64,000 nucleotides of DNA, taken from NCBI GenBank assembly GCA_013397455.1, contig VYZB01000077.1, positions 197,635-261,634 on the forward strand, in the 5' to 3' direction. The first letter of the stretch is position 1. Each line of letters opens with the position of its first letter. Source of the stretch: Crotophaga sulcirostris (Eukaryota > Chordata > Aves > Cuculiformes > Crotophagidae). Shown here piece by piece: positions 13,103 to 27,672 of this stretch. Under the pieces are notes generated by a model that did no database searches, was not told the DNA's origin, and was given only the letters and a program-made list of their open reading frames with translations. Both the position numbers and the translations under genes were made by a program.

Positions 13103-15411
13103 TGTAGGTTTAAACGAGAAGTACAGTTATAAGCTTCCCTTTGACTGTGATTCAAGTGGGTTTCAGCCACTCCCAACACCTTCAGAAATTCCCAGGGAAA
13201 GAATATTTTCAGGTGCAAAACCACACTGCGCCTGTTACAACACCACGGCTAGAAAATCAGGACAGAACCAACAAGTGAGTTGGTCTTACTGGAGAAATTA
13301 TGAACTTCCATCAGAGAGGCGGAACAGAGGAGCCAAGATGTCAGTCGAGATGCAGTCAGAGATGACCGAAAGGGCTATAAAATGTAGTTCTCCCTGTAAC
13401 AGCAAGAGTATCTCTTACTTCCAGTGACGCGAATCAGTGTGTGCAGCCCAGATGGTGCAATGTGGAGGGCTGCGGCGCCTGAGAACAAATGAGAAAGGGA
13501 AGGAGATATTTACCAGAAAGGAGGAAACCACAGCCTAACAGATCCAAGGCTTGTTCTCAATAAAAGAGGCATTCAACTCACTGGCTAATGAGAACAGTCT
13601 TCCCCACATCCTGGGAAGGTGCAGTTATTTTGGATTCTTAATAGAGCAAAATAAAAACACACAGCCACAAAATATTGCAAACAGAAATGTCTCTTCTGGT
13701 ACAGGACTTACTGGTTTTTTACATTCTTAGTAAATTAATAACTCATTAGCCAAAAAAAATAGACAACGTCAAAGCAAAAAAACCTCATTCTTCCTTTCCC
13801 AGTAGAGGCTCTTTGGCTGGTGATGTAATAGCTCATTTGCATCAGCATTATTACTGCTAACATCAAAATAGATGAGCAGATACAATGTACAAGAGACAAG
13901 CTGCAACACAAGGATTCTTGCTGGTAGTAAGAATGTCCATTCTTCTTCATGCTGGCAGCAAGAAACATCAATTAATCCCGGCAGGAGGGAAAAAAAAAAA
14001 AAAAGAATGGGAAACAAGTGTTATTACAGGCTCTTTTTGGTCCTGCCAATTTTTTAAAGCTTACCTGCTAGTGAAACACATTTTCGTCAACGTTTCATAA
14101 CACAAAATACTGCAAAGTGTGCCTGTTTGGCACTCTGTCTGTATGGCACCACCCTAGCCTCCAGTGCTCTCCCAGTATGCTGTGGGGAGCCAGCGCCTCA
14201 GCCACTCAGGCATTTGAAAGACACATTATACTCGGGTTATCACAGAGCACATTTTACTGTAGAGCTTTACAATCACTTGAAGGTCTTTGGAAAGAATAAA
14301 ATAATAATATAAACCAGCTGGCCTATTTCTGGGTCAGCACAGTCCTTGCTCCACCTTTCACCTGAACACCCTGTGCCCCTTCTAGAAGTTCCTTAATTAA
14401 CCCTTACTTTATCTTGCGACCATCAAATGTAAATTAATAGTCATGTGGGGTCATCTTTCCAAGGTTATGCTGCATGGCATCCACCTGCTCCTGCCTGTCA
14501 GAATTAAATCTGGAGAGTGCTGAGTTGCTCCATAATCTACGTCATTTGAAGATACAGCTTTTCACCCATACAGCCAAGTGCAATCTTAATTTGGCCTTTA
14601 CGATGTGAGCAACAAAGTCCCAAAAAGGAAAAGCCATCTTTACAGATCATTTTTTTTCCCTCTAGGGTGGAAAAAAAAAGGATGAACATCCATTTTGAGA
14701 TTTCATATCCTCACTTAACTCTTTTTTTTTTTCATGCATGATGTTTATTTTAAAACAGCTTTAATTAATAAGGGACAGAATTCCCCTAACTGACCTTAGG
14801 CATATGCAGCTTCCCAGATGGGAAGAAAGGTTACCTTAGGCTAAATAAGCAAGCGATGTATAGTGTATAAAATGAGGAGAATTCTCCTCCCATTCTCAGG
14901 CAGCACAGCTGTGAGCAGTAGCATATAGGGAGTGACCAGCACCCCAGCTCTGTTTTATTCCCCCTGAGTCACAGCAAATGGCAAACACAACCATTCAGAT
15001 GTAAAGCATTTTCAAATGTGTTAGTATTAGGCTGTTTGTTCCCTTAGAACAGATAAGCCTTCTGTTTTCTTGGAAAAACTCTGAGGGCTAAATATGCTAT
15101 TTGAAAACAGCAAAAGTTGAGGCAGATGCGTGTTTTTATTAGTTGCTTCTTAGCTAGAAACTGTGAAACAGATTGAGTGTTATTATGTGGTGGTAGATGG
15201 CATAAATCATGTTTACAAAGTCACCCCTTCAGTAATCATGAGTTAACAATTGAGGCAAAGAAAGAATTTAAAGTTAATAATTTCAGTTAATATGATATCT
15301 CCCAGTACAAATTTTTGCCTCATTCTTCCTGGAAAAAAAAATTAATAATTGAAATGGAATTGCTATATACCTTCTACCCTACTCAAGTTTTCAAACTTCT
15401 TTTTTGTACTA
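13103..15411. other. Gene-free stretch
   Basis: No recognisable gene or repeat, apart from short A or T runs near 13989-14004 and 14720. Overlapping short frames on both strands at 13735-14100 have no family character. Confidence 0.5.
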
Positions 15412-15562
15412 TAAAGTATAAAAGAAGAGACAAGGGAAAGAAAAGGAAATAAGAGGAAAGAAAAGAGAATAGAAAAAAAGGAAAAAAAGGAAAGAAAAGG
15501 AAAAAAGAAGAAAAAAGGGAAGAAAGGTAGGAAAAGGAGGGGGAAAAAAGGGCAGGAAAGCA
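15412..15562. repeat. Polypurine (GGAAA-rich) tract
   Basis: The plus strand is almost wholly A and G for about 140 bp (AAAGGAAAG-type units), so the minus strand is polypyrimidine. Such tracts can form triplex (H-DNA) and are common in introns and intergenic DNA. The serine/phenylalanine-rich minus-strand open frame here is a by-product. Confidence 0.9.
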
Positions 15563-17629
15563 GTGAACAAGGCTTAAAGGCAATCCTGTAATTTCAAAGA
15601 TCTCACAGTTGGATTTATTTTTCACTTTCAGATCAACTTCTCTGTAAATAAATTTAAAAAGGCACAAAATATCTTGTAAACAGTCTTGCAGTATTTCCAT
15701 AAGATATATCTCGGTAAGTATTGCCGTTTTATAAGCTGAAATATTAACATAGAGTTCTTAAAAAATCCAGGACACCTCTACCAGTGGACTACATAAATGA
15801 ATCTTCCCCAAAGCCTTTGATCTAGTCATTAATAATGCCATCTATCTTGTACAAGTTCATTTTAATGTCTAAATTAATCATAATAGTAATTATTCATGCT
15901 CAATTGTTAAATTATCTATGTACCGGTAAGATCATCTAAGTTCAAAGAAATATACAAAAGTAAAAGTATTTCCGTTCCTTCTCCCTGGTGGTATTCTTTG
16001 TGAAGGTAAAGTTGCTTAAAATTTTTCTATCAAAATAAAAATGTAAGAAAAATATGTTGAGGACACTACTTGTAAGAAGTACCTCAATTCCTAACTCATG
16101 CCAGCCAAACCTCAAAACACTCCAAAAGCAATTTCTGCACCATAATCACTTCCCTTTTCCTTCTAACCCACAACCACACAGTGTGCATGTCACATTCAGT
16201 CACATTGATAACCCCACATCTGACCCCAGGGAAATGGAGTACTGAAACACTCATTTGTTCCCGCTTTTCCTTAATAGCTCCTGGATGGAAAGGAAGGCTA
16301 TGTCTTTAGTAGGTAGATTAGAATACTTGCTGGCCAGAAATGGGAAATTCAGTGAATCCATTGAGCCAAAAGACATCAGAATGCATGGTCTTTCTACATT
16401 TCCATAGTTTTCTATCATTTTCTTAAGCCTGCTTTTTCGGTTGAATTCAGCTACTGATATATCATTTATATAATTAATTACTAATAAATATTTTGTAAAT
16501 CAAACAAAATTGTTAAAAAGGCTACTATACATACACACTCACACTCAGGTGCACACACAAAAATAAAGGATAATACATATTTGCGTTTTGGGTTACACCA
16601 ACACCATGTATAACAGGATCTGCAGAATATAAACTTCCTTCATCAGGGTACAAGAGTTATTTTAAGGAAGACAGGATGTCTGGAGGCATCCAGCCTTGAA
16701 TATGACAAAGATCCTTTTCTGCTTGTTTTCTGTGTGAAGAGGAGACAAGTTGGCTAGATTAAAAAACTACATTCTGTTGAAACCTTGAGGATGGTTAATA
16801 ACTCATGCCTCAGTTTCCATCAAGATACTACTGATAACACTTCTGTGAGGCTATGTATGCTGTGTGTTTCCACCATTGCCTTTTACTGGGCAGAATCACA
16901 TCCAGTATGTTCCGTGTCCTGAGCATTACGCAGTCAACAGCTAACAGAAGTTCCCAGCTGATTTAAGTGGGGGTAGCTCCATCAACTCAATGGATATGTG
17001 TCTAGTCATATCACCTGTTGGTGTTTTTGGACGCTGCATCAGAGGTTTTGGCAGACAAACCTTATTCCTGTTCCCATTCTCGCCACAAAATTCCGCTAGA
17101 TTGTAGCGTTGGGAACAGCACCCTTAGACATCTTTGAGGCACCCCATCCGGATGGTATTTCAGTGGCAAAACCAAGTGTGAACTAGCTGGACAGCTATTG
17201 CAACAGAAACATAATGAAACCACACTTGATATTTCATGACTAAATCTTAATTCTGCACAGCTTAGTATGCTTTTTAATCATTGAAGCTCTTTGCCCATCT
17301 CTGTCACACACTGCTATTGAGGAGGAAGGAGTAGGATTTTTGACCCTTCTACTAGAAGGTCTGGATCCACATTCGTCCCTTAGGGACTTCTTTCTGTTCT
17401 GTATATGCATTTATTGCCATGTCAGCATTGCTCTTTAGTTTACATAGTTTCTTCCCTTCCTGGGCTTTGTACCCTTGAGGCATTCCTAGAAAGCAATTCA
17501 TTTTGCTGGGCAAAGTAACGTGTTTTCAGTATATTCTAAAACATTATTGATGTCATAGTAAATTGTTTCCTACAAGTATTATATTGTGAATTCATAATAC
17601 TTGATGATGCATGACCAGGACAACATTCA
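15563..17629. other. Gene-free stretch
   Basis: Nothing recognised. AT-rich with a short CA-rich segment near 16531-16562 (ACACTCACACTC). Confidence 0.5.
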
Positions 17630-18200
17630 GTCTGCAGCAGAGGTCTCACCAGTGCCTTGCAGTGGGGTCTTTGTAGTGGAATTCATCCCTGTGGAGCTAA
17701 TCACTGTGAAAATCTCTGCTGGAAGTGAAATATTTGATGCATTTCAGTCTTCTAATTGATTTTCTCCATTACTACTATAGCTGCTTCTGACTTTCTTTTC
17801 TCTGTAATTTCAACTTATGAACTCCTGTCATACTGCAAGAAACTGCTGTTATCCTTCCCTAAACACATGAGCTTGCACTTTGCAGTGTTAAATCTAATCC
17901 TATTTCTACTCCTTACTTATTCATCATAGTTATCCCCTTTTTTGTTGTAGGAATCTTCTCCATCCTAAAAACATGCTGTCAGCAAATTCTGTTAGCAAAC
18001 AAGTATTCTCTGTGATGAGGTCATTAATGAATACATAAAACGGGATTGGAGCCAGAGCTGCAAGCATGACCTCTTCCCAGTCCGACAGGGACCCTTCCAA
18101 CACAATACACAGTTGTCTCTCTGTAGCTGGTCCTTGAGCCCTTTGCTCCAACTGAAATTACTTCTCCTGTGGTCCTGCACCAAAGGCATCAGTCCAGACA
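17630..18200 (-). mobile_element. Ancient CR1/L3-type LINE fragment with reverse-transcriptase remnant
   Basis: Read on the minus strand, about 18150-17940 encodes a reverse-transcriptase-like stretch with a hydrophobic run ending FINDL, then about a dozen residues later FADS where CR1-type enzymes have the catalytic FADD. The second catalytic aspartate is thus replaced by Ser and the copy cannot be active. The plus-strand wording around 17650 (GTCTCACCAGTGCC) and 17985-18030 (CAGCAAATTCTG...GGTCATTAATGAAT) matches an antisense CR1/L3-like repeat I know from many amniotes. Divergence is high; boundaries are approximate. Confidence 0.6.
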
Positions 18201-21200
18201 ACAGGGGCTAGGCATGGCCCTATCTAAAAAAGGTTATCAAAGGCAGTTATCTAGCTAAGCTTGTGCATGTCTCTCACATCAAATTTCACCCCTTTAGAAT
18301 TCGCTTTCATCCCTTTATTTAAATACTTCCTTCAAAATGTGTTTTAAATCCTTGCAAACCCTGAAGTCAGAGTAATATACTCATAGCAATCTAGATGAGG
18401 GTAAAGATGAGGTTTAGGAAAGAATAAGATTAGATCTTCTGTTGGACTGGGCCTGCACCCCCTTTACAGTCTCACTTCAAATAGACCTTCAGTCTAAGAG
18501 TAGGATTTCTGCTGTTCTCCTCTGACTTGGTACAAAAAAAGCCTGGATAGATTCATTAAGCCAGCCTCATGGTTGTAAACTACCATTTTTGCCACACTGT
18601 GACTGGAAAAAATGCTTCCAACTGCACTGAGGGCAGGGAGTTCATCAGGGCTCCTTGTGCCTTTTCTACCTGCCTTTAGAAGTGCTAATATGATGTGGGT
18701 CCTCCCAAAACCTTTTCTCTAGAAAAGCTTTTCTCTAGACCTGGTGAGATCTTTGAGTTCCTTTCGCCAGTTGATACGAAGGCTTGTTGGCTCAGCAAAA
18801 AGAGCTTCTCCATCGTGTCCTTGCTGCTCACCAAAAGCAAACACAGAAATAGTATTTCCTTTTGTCAGATGAAAGTCATATTGGTGAATAGCTCTGCTAT
18901 TCAGTAATAGAAAAGCTATGTCATAGCTCAGAAGTTGACGGTTTTAACCATAATTCCCAAAAGACTGTATCTGCTGTCATTTTACACAGCTCCTTGTATA
19001 CTGCAAAGTCAGAGTAGCAGCTCTGTGGTTACTTAGACTACTTCTGTGTGCCTCAACTCTCCCGGGTCTATAATAACTACTTCTCATATTCCTCCTCTAG
19101 TCCTTCATCCACCTTTGCTTAGATTGGTATGTTATTCCCAAAATTAAAGAACCAAGCTTTACCAAATAATTGTAGTCCATGAGTGTGTGACCATTGCCAG
19201 AGTACACCAAGCTGCAAGCATTGCCTGAAGAGCTGAATGCCTGCTCTATCATAAAGTAAATCCTTGGAGTTGTTGCTGTTGTCACCATCACTACTTCCAA
19301 CAGCAGTAATTGACCAAAGTTAGTTTAAGAAGAAACAATGTGCGTAGCCCAACTCCCACTTGCCTGCATGCCCAGTTTTCATCTCATAATCTAAGACAGT
19401 TCAATGTGCCTTTGGTTGCTAGGTAGCAATGACTTTGCTCTTTTTCATTCTGGTTTTATATCCCTTTTTGTAATAGACTCATATGCTTTTCTTTTTATTT
19501 CCTACCTTAAAACCCACTTGTCTTTGAAGAGATTCATCACTGAAATTACCTCATTGCTATCTTCTCTGTGAATGGTTTTCACAACTACTATCAGAAACTG
19601 ATTGAGGATAAAAGTTCTTTTTCTTTAGAAAAGGCACATGAAAACACGTTTCCCACCATGTCTTGCACAAGTAATTATTATCGTTAGATACAACACTACA
19701 ATTTGCAATAGCCAAAGACCTGGACTCAGATGTGCAGGGTGCTATATAAATGCAAAAAGAAGATCCTTGAAACAAGGATATTAAAGATAAAGAACAAATA
19801 CATACAGAAAAATGAAGAATGCAAGGTGCTGTAAACCACCTACATTAACAACATCTTAGATTAGCGATAATGGAACCTCTTTAAAAGCTAAACTAGTTTT
19901 CATCATTCATGTCATTTGCTTCCTTTTTATGTTTCGCTCAACTTGAATGGTGACAGTTTCATTTGTACTTCAGTAAGTTCTGTTGTCAGGCAGCAAACCT
20001 ACATCACATTTCTTGTGTTGTAAATATGTAGAGGGAACATTTTGAAATAAATTATTTAAACAGAATTTGAATGAAAATCTTGAAGATTCCATTTCTTGAG
20101 GATTCTACAGGCTAAATATCTAAACTTTAGCTCAAAACTTACATAATGGAACTTTCCTTGGATATTTAACAGATGTGTAATGCATGGACACCATTCTGTC
20201 TTTGCACAAAATACAAGAATGTGACTAAATTAATTCTTATTTTTTATTCATACTCCACCCTACACACAACTGTCAATTATAAAAGTAAAAACTGGAAGGT
20301 TATTTGTCTGGAGAACAGCTAGATTTGATTTTCTTCTCCAAACTGGATGACTTAATGCACAGAGAGTAGCACAACTTATTAACTCCCACATTTTTTGCTG
20401 TGCCACTGCTTCATGCTGAACACAACAGCCAGAAGATAAGCCTCGTTGTAATCACAAGTTGACTTCAGTGATACACCTGATTTTTCTGCCACTCTAAGCA
20501 TTAACATTCCCCAAACCATCTCTGAAGAGAGCAAGTATTTCCATCAAATTCCAAGTCATCTTATTCATGAGCCGATAAATAACATGCAGATTAAATATCT
20601 CTGGACTCTTAAACTAATGACATCTTGAAATAGCTCAGGGTTCAGGACTGGATGTAATAATGAAAGAATATCTCAGAAAAGACCCAAGAAGCCTTACTGC
20701 TTCTGCAGCAGCATTAGTGCATACCCTGGAATTTGGAAATAAAATAATGTTGGCGCAGCAAATGTTTACCTCAACAGACGTCACCACAGAGAAGAAAGAA
20801 GGCGGCTGACACATATTGCCCTCCTTGTCCACTGCAAGAGCAGAGTAGGTGGATTGTTTGGGGAAGACTGGCCAAAGGAGGAAATATTTTGGTCTCCAAA
20901 AAACCCACCCAAACTATTTCTTACAATTAAATAGAAGAAACATATGAGAGCTTTTGTCTTATCTAAATATTTCATGTTATATCCCTTGAATAAAGTTAGA
21001 AGTTACCGCTTTGTACATCCCCTGCACTGAGATTAAGGAAATGGTAATCAAGAGCCTGCTACACTGGCATTGTGCTCCCTGGGAATTAGTCATGGTATTA
21101 ATTATGTAGAACAGAAATGGGTCCAAAGCATGCAATTCGAATTCAAAATCTTTGTCTCTCATAGTCTGGAGAAGTTTAAATTAATGAATCTGTCCATTTC

Positions 21201-24200
21201 TGTAGAATTACAGAAATAGATGCTGTACGATGTCACCAACGAAGTTAAAAAATGTATGAGTACTGGATCAAAATATACATCACTTAACTTTAATGTAAAT
21301 CTTTTTATCGTGCCGTATAATCAAACTGTACGAATTCTAATGGAGCACTTTTTACCCTGAATCTGTCCTCACCTTCAGCCAAATTTGAGTACAGCTTCTT
21401 CACAATGCTCCAGCTTTAGAGACAAGATATCTGGAGCGGCATGTTTTGTATGGCTCCAGATTACGAGGCAAGTTCTTGATGTTATCAGATCCTGTCTCCA
21501 TATTGTAGGGGGGTCAACAAAATGAGTTTGAACTTTTCATAACAGTTCAAGAATGCCTGCCTAAGTGTATATTTCTACTTTCAAGTATAAATAGAGTACC
21601 AGAATATTGCAGTAATATCCAGGATGAGGGAGCACAAAAGGGAACCCAACTTGGACAAATGAAATGCTTTAAAAAATTCCAACAAATCTTCATGAAGATT
21701 ACTTAATTTAAAGTTCAGTTTAAAAAAATTACAGTAAAGTTGCTGCAGTAATAAACTCATTTCATCCTTGCAAGAAAACCAGGAATATTTTTTCCAAGGC
21801 TGGCTGTGATCTATCTTAAAAAGAGATTTTCACCATCCACCCCTGAATGGACATTTGATTCCTATGAAAAGCTGGGGAAGTATAATCAGGGTAGCTTTGC
21901 TAGGCATAGGTGCAGGATGTCACACATCAGATGTTTATGTTGTTAATCTGCAGTGTGAAGCTAGAAAGAGGAGGAGGAAGAGAAAGGAGCCATACCACAG
22001 TATTTTCAGCTCTCATCTCTGCAGTCGTTTCCCTGTTACGTTCCCTCAGAGCTCTGGGCCACGTCTACATGCAGAAGTCACATCAGTTTTACTGAAACTG
22101 ATATACTTAGGCCAACAACTTGCACGTGTGCAGGCATGTTTCAAATTAATTACTAACACAACCTGAAGTAATATGAACCAGTCTTAAACCCCACAACAAA
22201 CCTCATACCATTTGGATTGACACCAGATTACAGCATTGTTCAAACAACAAAAATACTGCAAAACCTCAATTTTGCTTTCTCTGAGACACAAGGCAGGTAA
22301 GCTTTGCTCTGGTTAGGCAGTGTAAATCCAAAGGCAAAAATCATAGGTAGGAGGGTTCAGAGAAGTTAGATGGACTTAGTCAGTGGACCTGGTACAGCAC
22401 ACTTTTATTTATAGCTTAGTAGTGGTGCACATGCATTCCCTGAAATACAAATCCAGCTTGCATGAAGCAGGCATGTTTCCAAAGCTATTTGGAAGAAAGG
22501 CAGGATAAGAAATACAGACATGCTACAGTTGGAGGTTAGCTGCTGTTCAGCTGTTTCTCCTTTTACTGATATTTCTCAGTTTCATATTTGTTTTTTCTTA
22601 ATAGCTAGTATCCTAGTTATTTGAGTCTGAAGAATGAAAAGGGGAAACAGAGGGTTTCCTGGTGACTAAAAGTTGGTGCAGGACACTACAGCCAAGTTCC
22701 TTAGCTGGTGAAAATCACTGTACGACAAGAACTGGTACGGAGGTACTAGCATGGAAGTTGCTTTCCTTAATTAAGCATGCAGTAAGGTAAACAAAACTTA
22801 GGTTGAGGTGGGAGGCCTCTGGTGTTACCAGCAGCAGCTGCCATCCCTGGGCTGGGAGCAGCCCATGTATTGCCAGTAGCAGGAGGATGGAGCCCTTGCT
22901 GCACTCCTAGGTGCTTTGCTGTTTATTTATCTTCTTCTCAGGCCTTTTGTCTAAGTGTTCAGCAGACATTGCTATACTTCACGGCACTGACTATGCTACA
23001 GATCAAACCATGAGAAACAGTGTGAATGCCTTGCAAAATTGCAGGCAGACTGTGGGTGGGTGCCAGCCAAGGAGAGAGGATGATGAGCGTGCAAATTCCC
23101 GATGATTAGCTGTGTCGCTTGGCCACACTTGGAATTGGCTGCAGGTCCCACAGACAAAAGTTCATGTCCTAATTTGCCACCTGCCTTTTGTCCTTCATCT
23201 GGACTACTTATGCACTGGGGGGGGTTTGGAGGGGGCAGATGTTGTTACCCTGCACCCCCAGCTCTCCCACACCATCCCGCAAACAAAGCTCTCAGAAAGG
23301 CATACGTGATCTTGTCAAAAGCCTTTAAGCAGAGAATGGTGTAGGTCAGCCCAGGAGATTTATACAGTTCAGTGGGTGCCTATACAGAGCACAACACTGG
23401 CTGCAATCAATGGCGATGAGAGAAGCAAGCATTTCCCTGTGGCTGGGTCCTGCCCACCGCAGACAAGGGGTGACGTAACTCACCTAGAATTTGTGCAACT
23501 TCTCTTTTCTTCACGGATACAGTGGTCTGAGGGGACACCATTTAGCTAAATAATTTCCCTGTTAATCCTTTGACACCCTTCAGATGCAGAATAATGAATG
23601 TAAAAGATCAATGGGTGAATTATTGATCCTGTCAAAAGCCTTTATAGCTAATCATAGCACTGAATGCTTACTGAAGTGGCTGTTGGCTACCTACCATGCA
23701 CAATAAGGTCACTAGCATGTTTACAAAAAGATTCCAAACAACTTGGATTATTTGGGGCGAGGCAGTGTTTTAAATACAAACTCAGTTGTTCCTGTCATCT
23801 AAATTTGGGCACATTTCTAGCAACAGGAAGCATTGCCAACATTTATCTGCACCTCCAGCTAAGCAGGAACTCAATGCAAGGTTTAGAGTGTGTTAGACAC
23901 AGTACGCTTTCCCACTTTGGAAAATAGAAAAGCTTGAAATTATTTCAGAGACTTCCCTTTACTTTTCCAGTTTCATTTCTGTTGTATTCATGAAGGCTTT
24001 CAGTGAAATAATTGAAATAATTGAGGAATGTGGGTTTGCTACAGCAAGGAAAGTAACAGTACAAACTGTATTCCACCTGGAACTGAATCTGTCTGGATAT
24101 CATTATAAATTTTGTTTAAAAAAACAGACTTTTTAAAAGGTGATTTTTCATATAAGTCAAAATGAAAACTCCATTATATTAACAAAAGTGAGTTGCTTTT

Positions 24201-27200
24201 AAATTTGTTAGTCTCTTTCCTGAGGTCTACTGAGCAGGAACAGTTTTCTCTTTCACATATTTACAGAAAGTATTTGTTCTCACTTCAGATCCAAACGACA
24301 CTTACACCTCCCAAAGTTTTCCGCATTTCTCTTCCTTTTTCAACACTCGCTAGCGTAGCTGATAGTGGATACTTTGTGTGTGGGAGAGAGAAGTTCAACC
24401 TCCAAATTTAACTAGAGTACTCCCAGGACATGAACTGAGGTTATTCCTAGTAGCTGAGCAAGCCTGCTGTCTCTCACAGTATCACAAAGCAAAAAAGCTC
24501 TGCTGGGAAAATTTGTTCGGAACCAGTATGCTACTATCAGTCCTTTTTCCTTCTGTGAGCTGTCATTTGCTAAAAAATATTCATCAAAAAAACACAGGCA
24601 GCTGCACTCTCATCCGGTTTTATCAACACCCAACAGGCTGAGACTTCACAGCAGAGTTTGCCTCACTATATGTAGGAGACCTATTAGTTTAGGAGGCTGC
24701 TGCACTGCTGAGAATCATCAAGGAGTATTGTGCTGTCCGCAGGTAGCATGAGAGAAAAGTTTGAGAAAAGATGACGTTGCTTTGAAGAAAGGAGGGATTT
24801 GAGTGGAAAACTGAGAATCTGTCACAGACAATGTAAAGAGAAAAGCTGAGAAGGCAAGGTTTGGATGCCTCGTGGCCATACAGGCAACCTGAGCTGACCT
24901 TTTTAAAACAAGGCATACTTTCATACAGGGATTCATTTCCCCTGACATTACAATGGACATCTAAAGATGTCTCTACTGTGAGAGGAAAGAAGCAGGCACT
25001 CCTCAGGTACAATTCACCCTATATTACATTGACATCCAAACCACTTCAGAAGTAGTAATCCCACATAGCTACTTATTTCTCTCCATTAATTATTATAGGG
25101 TGGGTTGACAGCTCAAATGGAGACAGCGCAGATATCTGCAGTTTGACAAGAGTAATCTCATTCTGCTGAGATTCTGCTTCTTCTGTGAGGCTGAATCACA
25201 CACCACGTATCCATGAATGAGTCTTTGAAATATAGGACAATCCAGAAAGCTCTATCTCAGAGATACTTTGTGGATGAGTATGATTTCTGCTTCCTACACT
25301 ATCTCTCTACTGAATTGGTCACCAGTCTGAAAAAGGACAAAAAAGTATTTCTTCTGAAGAATCAGATCCTTAGTATGAAAAGAGAACATTCTGGCAGGAC
25401 ACAGAGTGCCTAATATTCATGAATTGCTTTTTTTTTCTTTTTATTTAAATAGAGATTTCCTTGTAACTTGCTCAGATGGCATACTCAGTGCCTCAGGCAA
25501 GCCTATGCAGCTGGCTCTACAGCTTGCAGAGGACTTGGCTACGGTACAAGTGTCATATTTTCTCATAGATAAATTGGTTTTGAATAACATTGCCTAAGTA
25601 ATAGTGTTTCCATCGGTATCAACTTTGCTTACCTTCTTCCCTTTTTTCACCTCCATTTTATCATACAGATATATTAACTGTGACCACTGCAAAGAAGCTT
25701 TATTTACACTTTAGTTCCCCCAAGTCCCTCTCGCCACATCCAAGGGAATGGATCGCATATGGGATCATGTTCCATATTCCACCCTTGTATCTTTTTTTAG
25801 CACCTGCTTTAAAAAATCCAGGGCTATGGTGCAATGAACAAGGTTTAGTGAGTGTCCACAGCAGTTGTTATACAGTAGGTTAGTGACTGAAAGAAGCTGT
25901 CCTCACTCGACATGCCCACTTCCAGGGTCCATTCCTGCAAGTCCCAGGACTTATGAGGACTCCTCAGAGGCAGGTGGGAGGGGTTTGTGCATGTGAGAGA
26001 GGTGTGGGTTTGCAAATTCCCATTAAGGAATTGACTTTGATGTAGCTACAGAAATACATTTGGTTTTATTTAGCTAAATAATCTCTCATTTCACATTAAA
26101 TATTTAATCCACATCCTCTCCTCTGAAGTGCTGCGAAGGGACAGCATGACACTAATATATAGCCATTTTTATCCTGAAGGAATTCTATCCTCCTAATTAA
26201 AATCTCTTCCTCTGTCCAAACAATTCCCCTGATGACACAAATTTCACATGACATGAATGACAGGACATCAGGCTGTGTAATCTCCTGAAGACCATGGTAA
26301 CAGCACAGAGTGGACATGCGAGGTTATTATTACAGTTAGAGACAGTGCACCAACTCCCTGTTCCTACACCTGGTTAAAGAAAAGATTTTAAACTTGCATT
26401 ATAAATAAATCCACCACATCCTTTTCTGCAGGTAGGCAACCCCTCTATAATCTCTGTAGCTGTCCCTCACCCCGTGTGCCCCCGAGTCTGAGCTACTCTG
26501 CTCAACTCTGCACCAGCAATAGTTGCAGCTGCTACTAAAATGGTAATATGGCCGTCTTCCTCACCAGCACTTGAAGACAAACACTGAAAACTCTGAGGAA
26601 TCCAGACACTGTATTTGATCTTTAAAGAATCTTTAATAGATGGCAGTCTGCTGCTGCTGGGTGGGAATATTAGGGTTTGTTCTGCTATGCACACATTCTA
26701 TTAAAATGAACCCAAGCTTTACTAGGAGAACCAACACGGAGGACAACACAAGCACAGGCAAGTATTTACAATATTTGCACTACCATGTCATCCATCTGAA
26801 GAAAGCAAGATAACACAGTGGATAAAATGCCAACAGCTTCTGCACGTTTTTCTGTGTTACTGCTCCCAAAATTGTTACCACGGATGGGAACTAAAGTGAG
26901 GGCAACAACCAGGGGAAACTTTAGCCAATGTTCAGTAACATGGCTGCAGCCCAAGTCACCATCCAGAATGTAATTCCACTCCTCTGAAGACTCAGCAGGA
27001 CTCATTGCAGCAGATAAACAAGTCGCTCTGTTACCCTGAGGCGTGACAAATACCACTGTAAAGCTGCCTGGATGGAGAAGAAGGGATTGAGTGCAAGATC
27101 CAAGCCCACATTCCTACCTGAGAAGGCTGAAGAAAAAAAAATCTCAGCTTTCTACCAGGTGCTGTCTTTTCACTAGCAGAGCACATATCCTTTTACTGAC

Positions 27201-27565
27201 CCCAGGACAGCAAGGCAGAACTTGAAACGGAACACACTGTCACCACTGATGGCTTTCTCTCTTCTTGCCTAAGCAGAAAATGTTGAGAGTGCAAGTAGGA
27301 CAATTTGACATGGGCATTAAACAAATCACTTCGGGTATGTCTGTAGTAAGAGGGTAAAGATACACAAACCCTCTCCACTTTCTCTAGGGCCCCTCTAAGC
27401 CTGGGAGGAGAAGAAGTAGAGAAGCAAAGCAAATACTAGCTGCCCTGTGAGAGTCCAGAAGCACACTTGCTTTTGACATAACAGCTCTGCACAGTTCTGC
27501 ATCAACACTTTTGTATTTTTCCCACTCCAGTCTGTCATATCCCTGCAGAACAATTCACATTTGCC
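18201..27565. other. Gene-free stretch (9 kb)
   Basis: No supported gene, RNA gene or clear transposon. Frames such as 21855-22166 (plus), 24689-25012 (minus) and 26766-27056 (minus) have no domain, no splice logic and overlapping competitors. A G-rich run (GGGGGGTTTGGAGGGGG) lies near 23217-23236. Confidence 0.5.
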
Positions 27566-27672
27566 TATTTGGAAAATAAAACTAAAAGAAAACAAACACA
27601 CAAAAAACCAAACCAAAACAAACAACAACAACAAAAAAAAGCAAAACCAAAAACCCAAACCAAACAAACGAG
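27566..27672. repeat. A/C-rich low-complexity tract
   Basis: The plus strand is nearly all A and C with AAAC, CAAA and ACAACA units and no regular period. It produces artificial Lys/Gln/Asn-rich and Phe/Leu-rich frames. Confidence 0.9.

Noticed and set aside
15383..15700. Minus-strand Ser/Phe-rich frame
   Set aside because: It is the translated polypyrimidine strand of a low-complexity tract.
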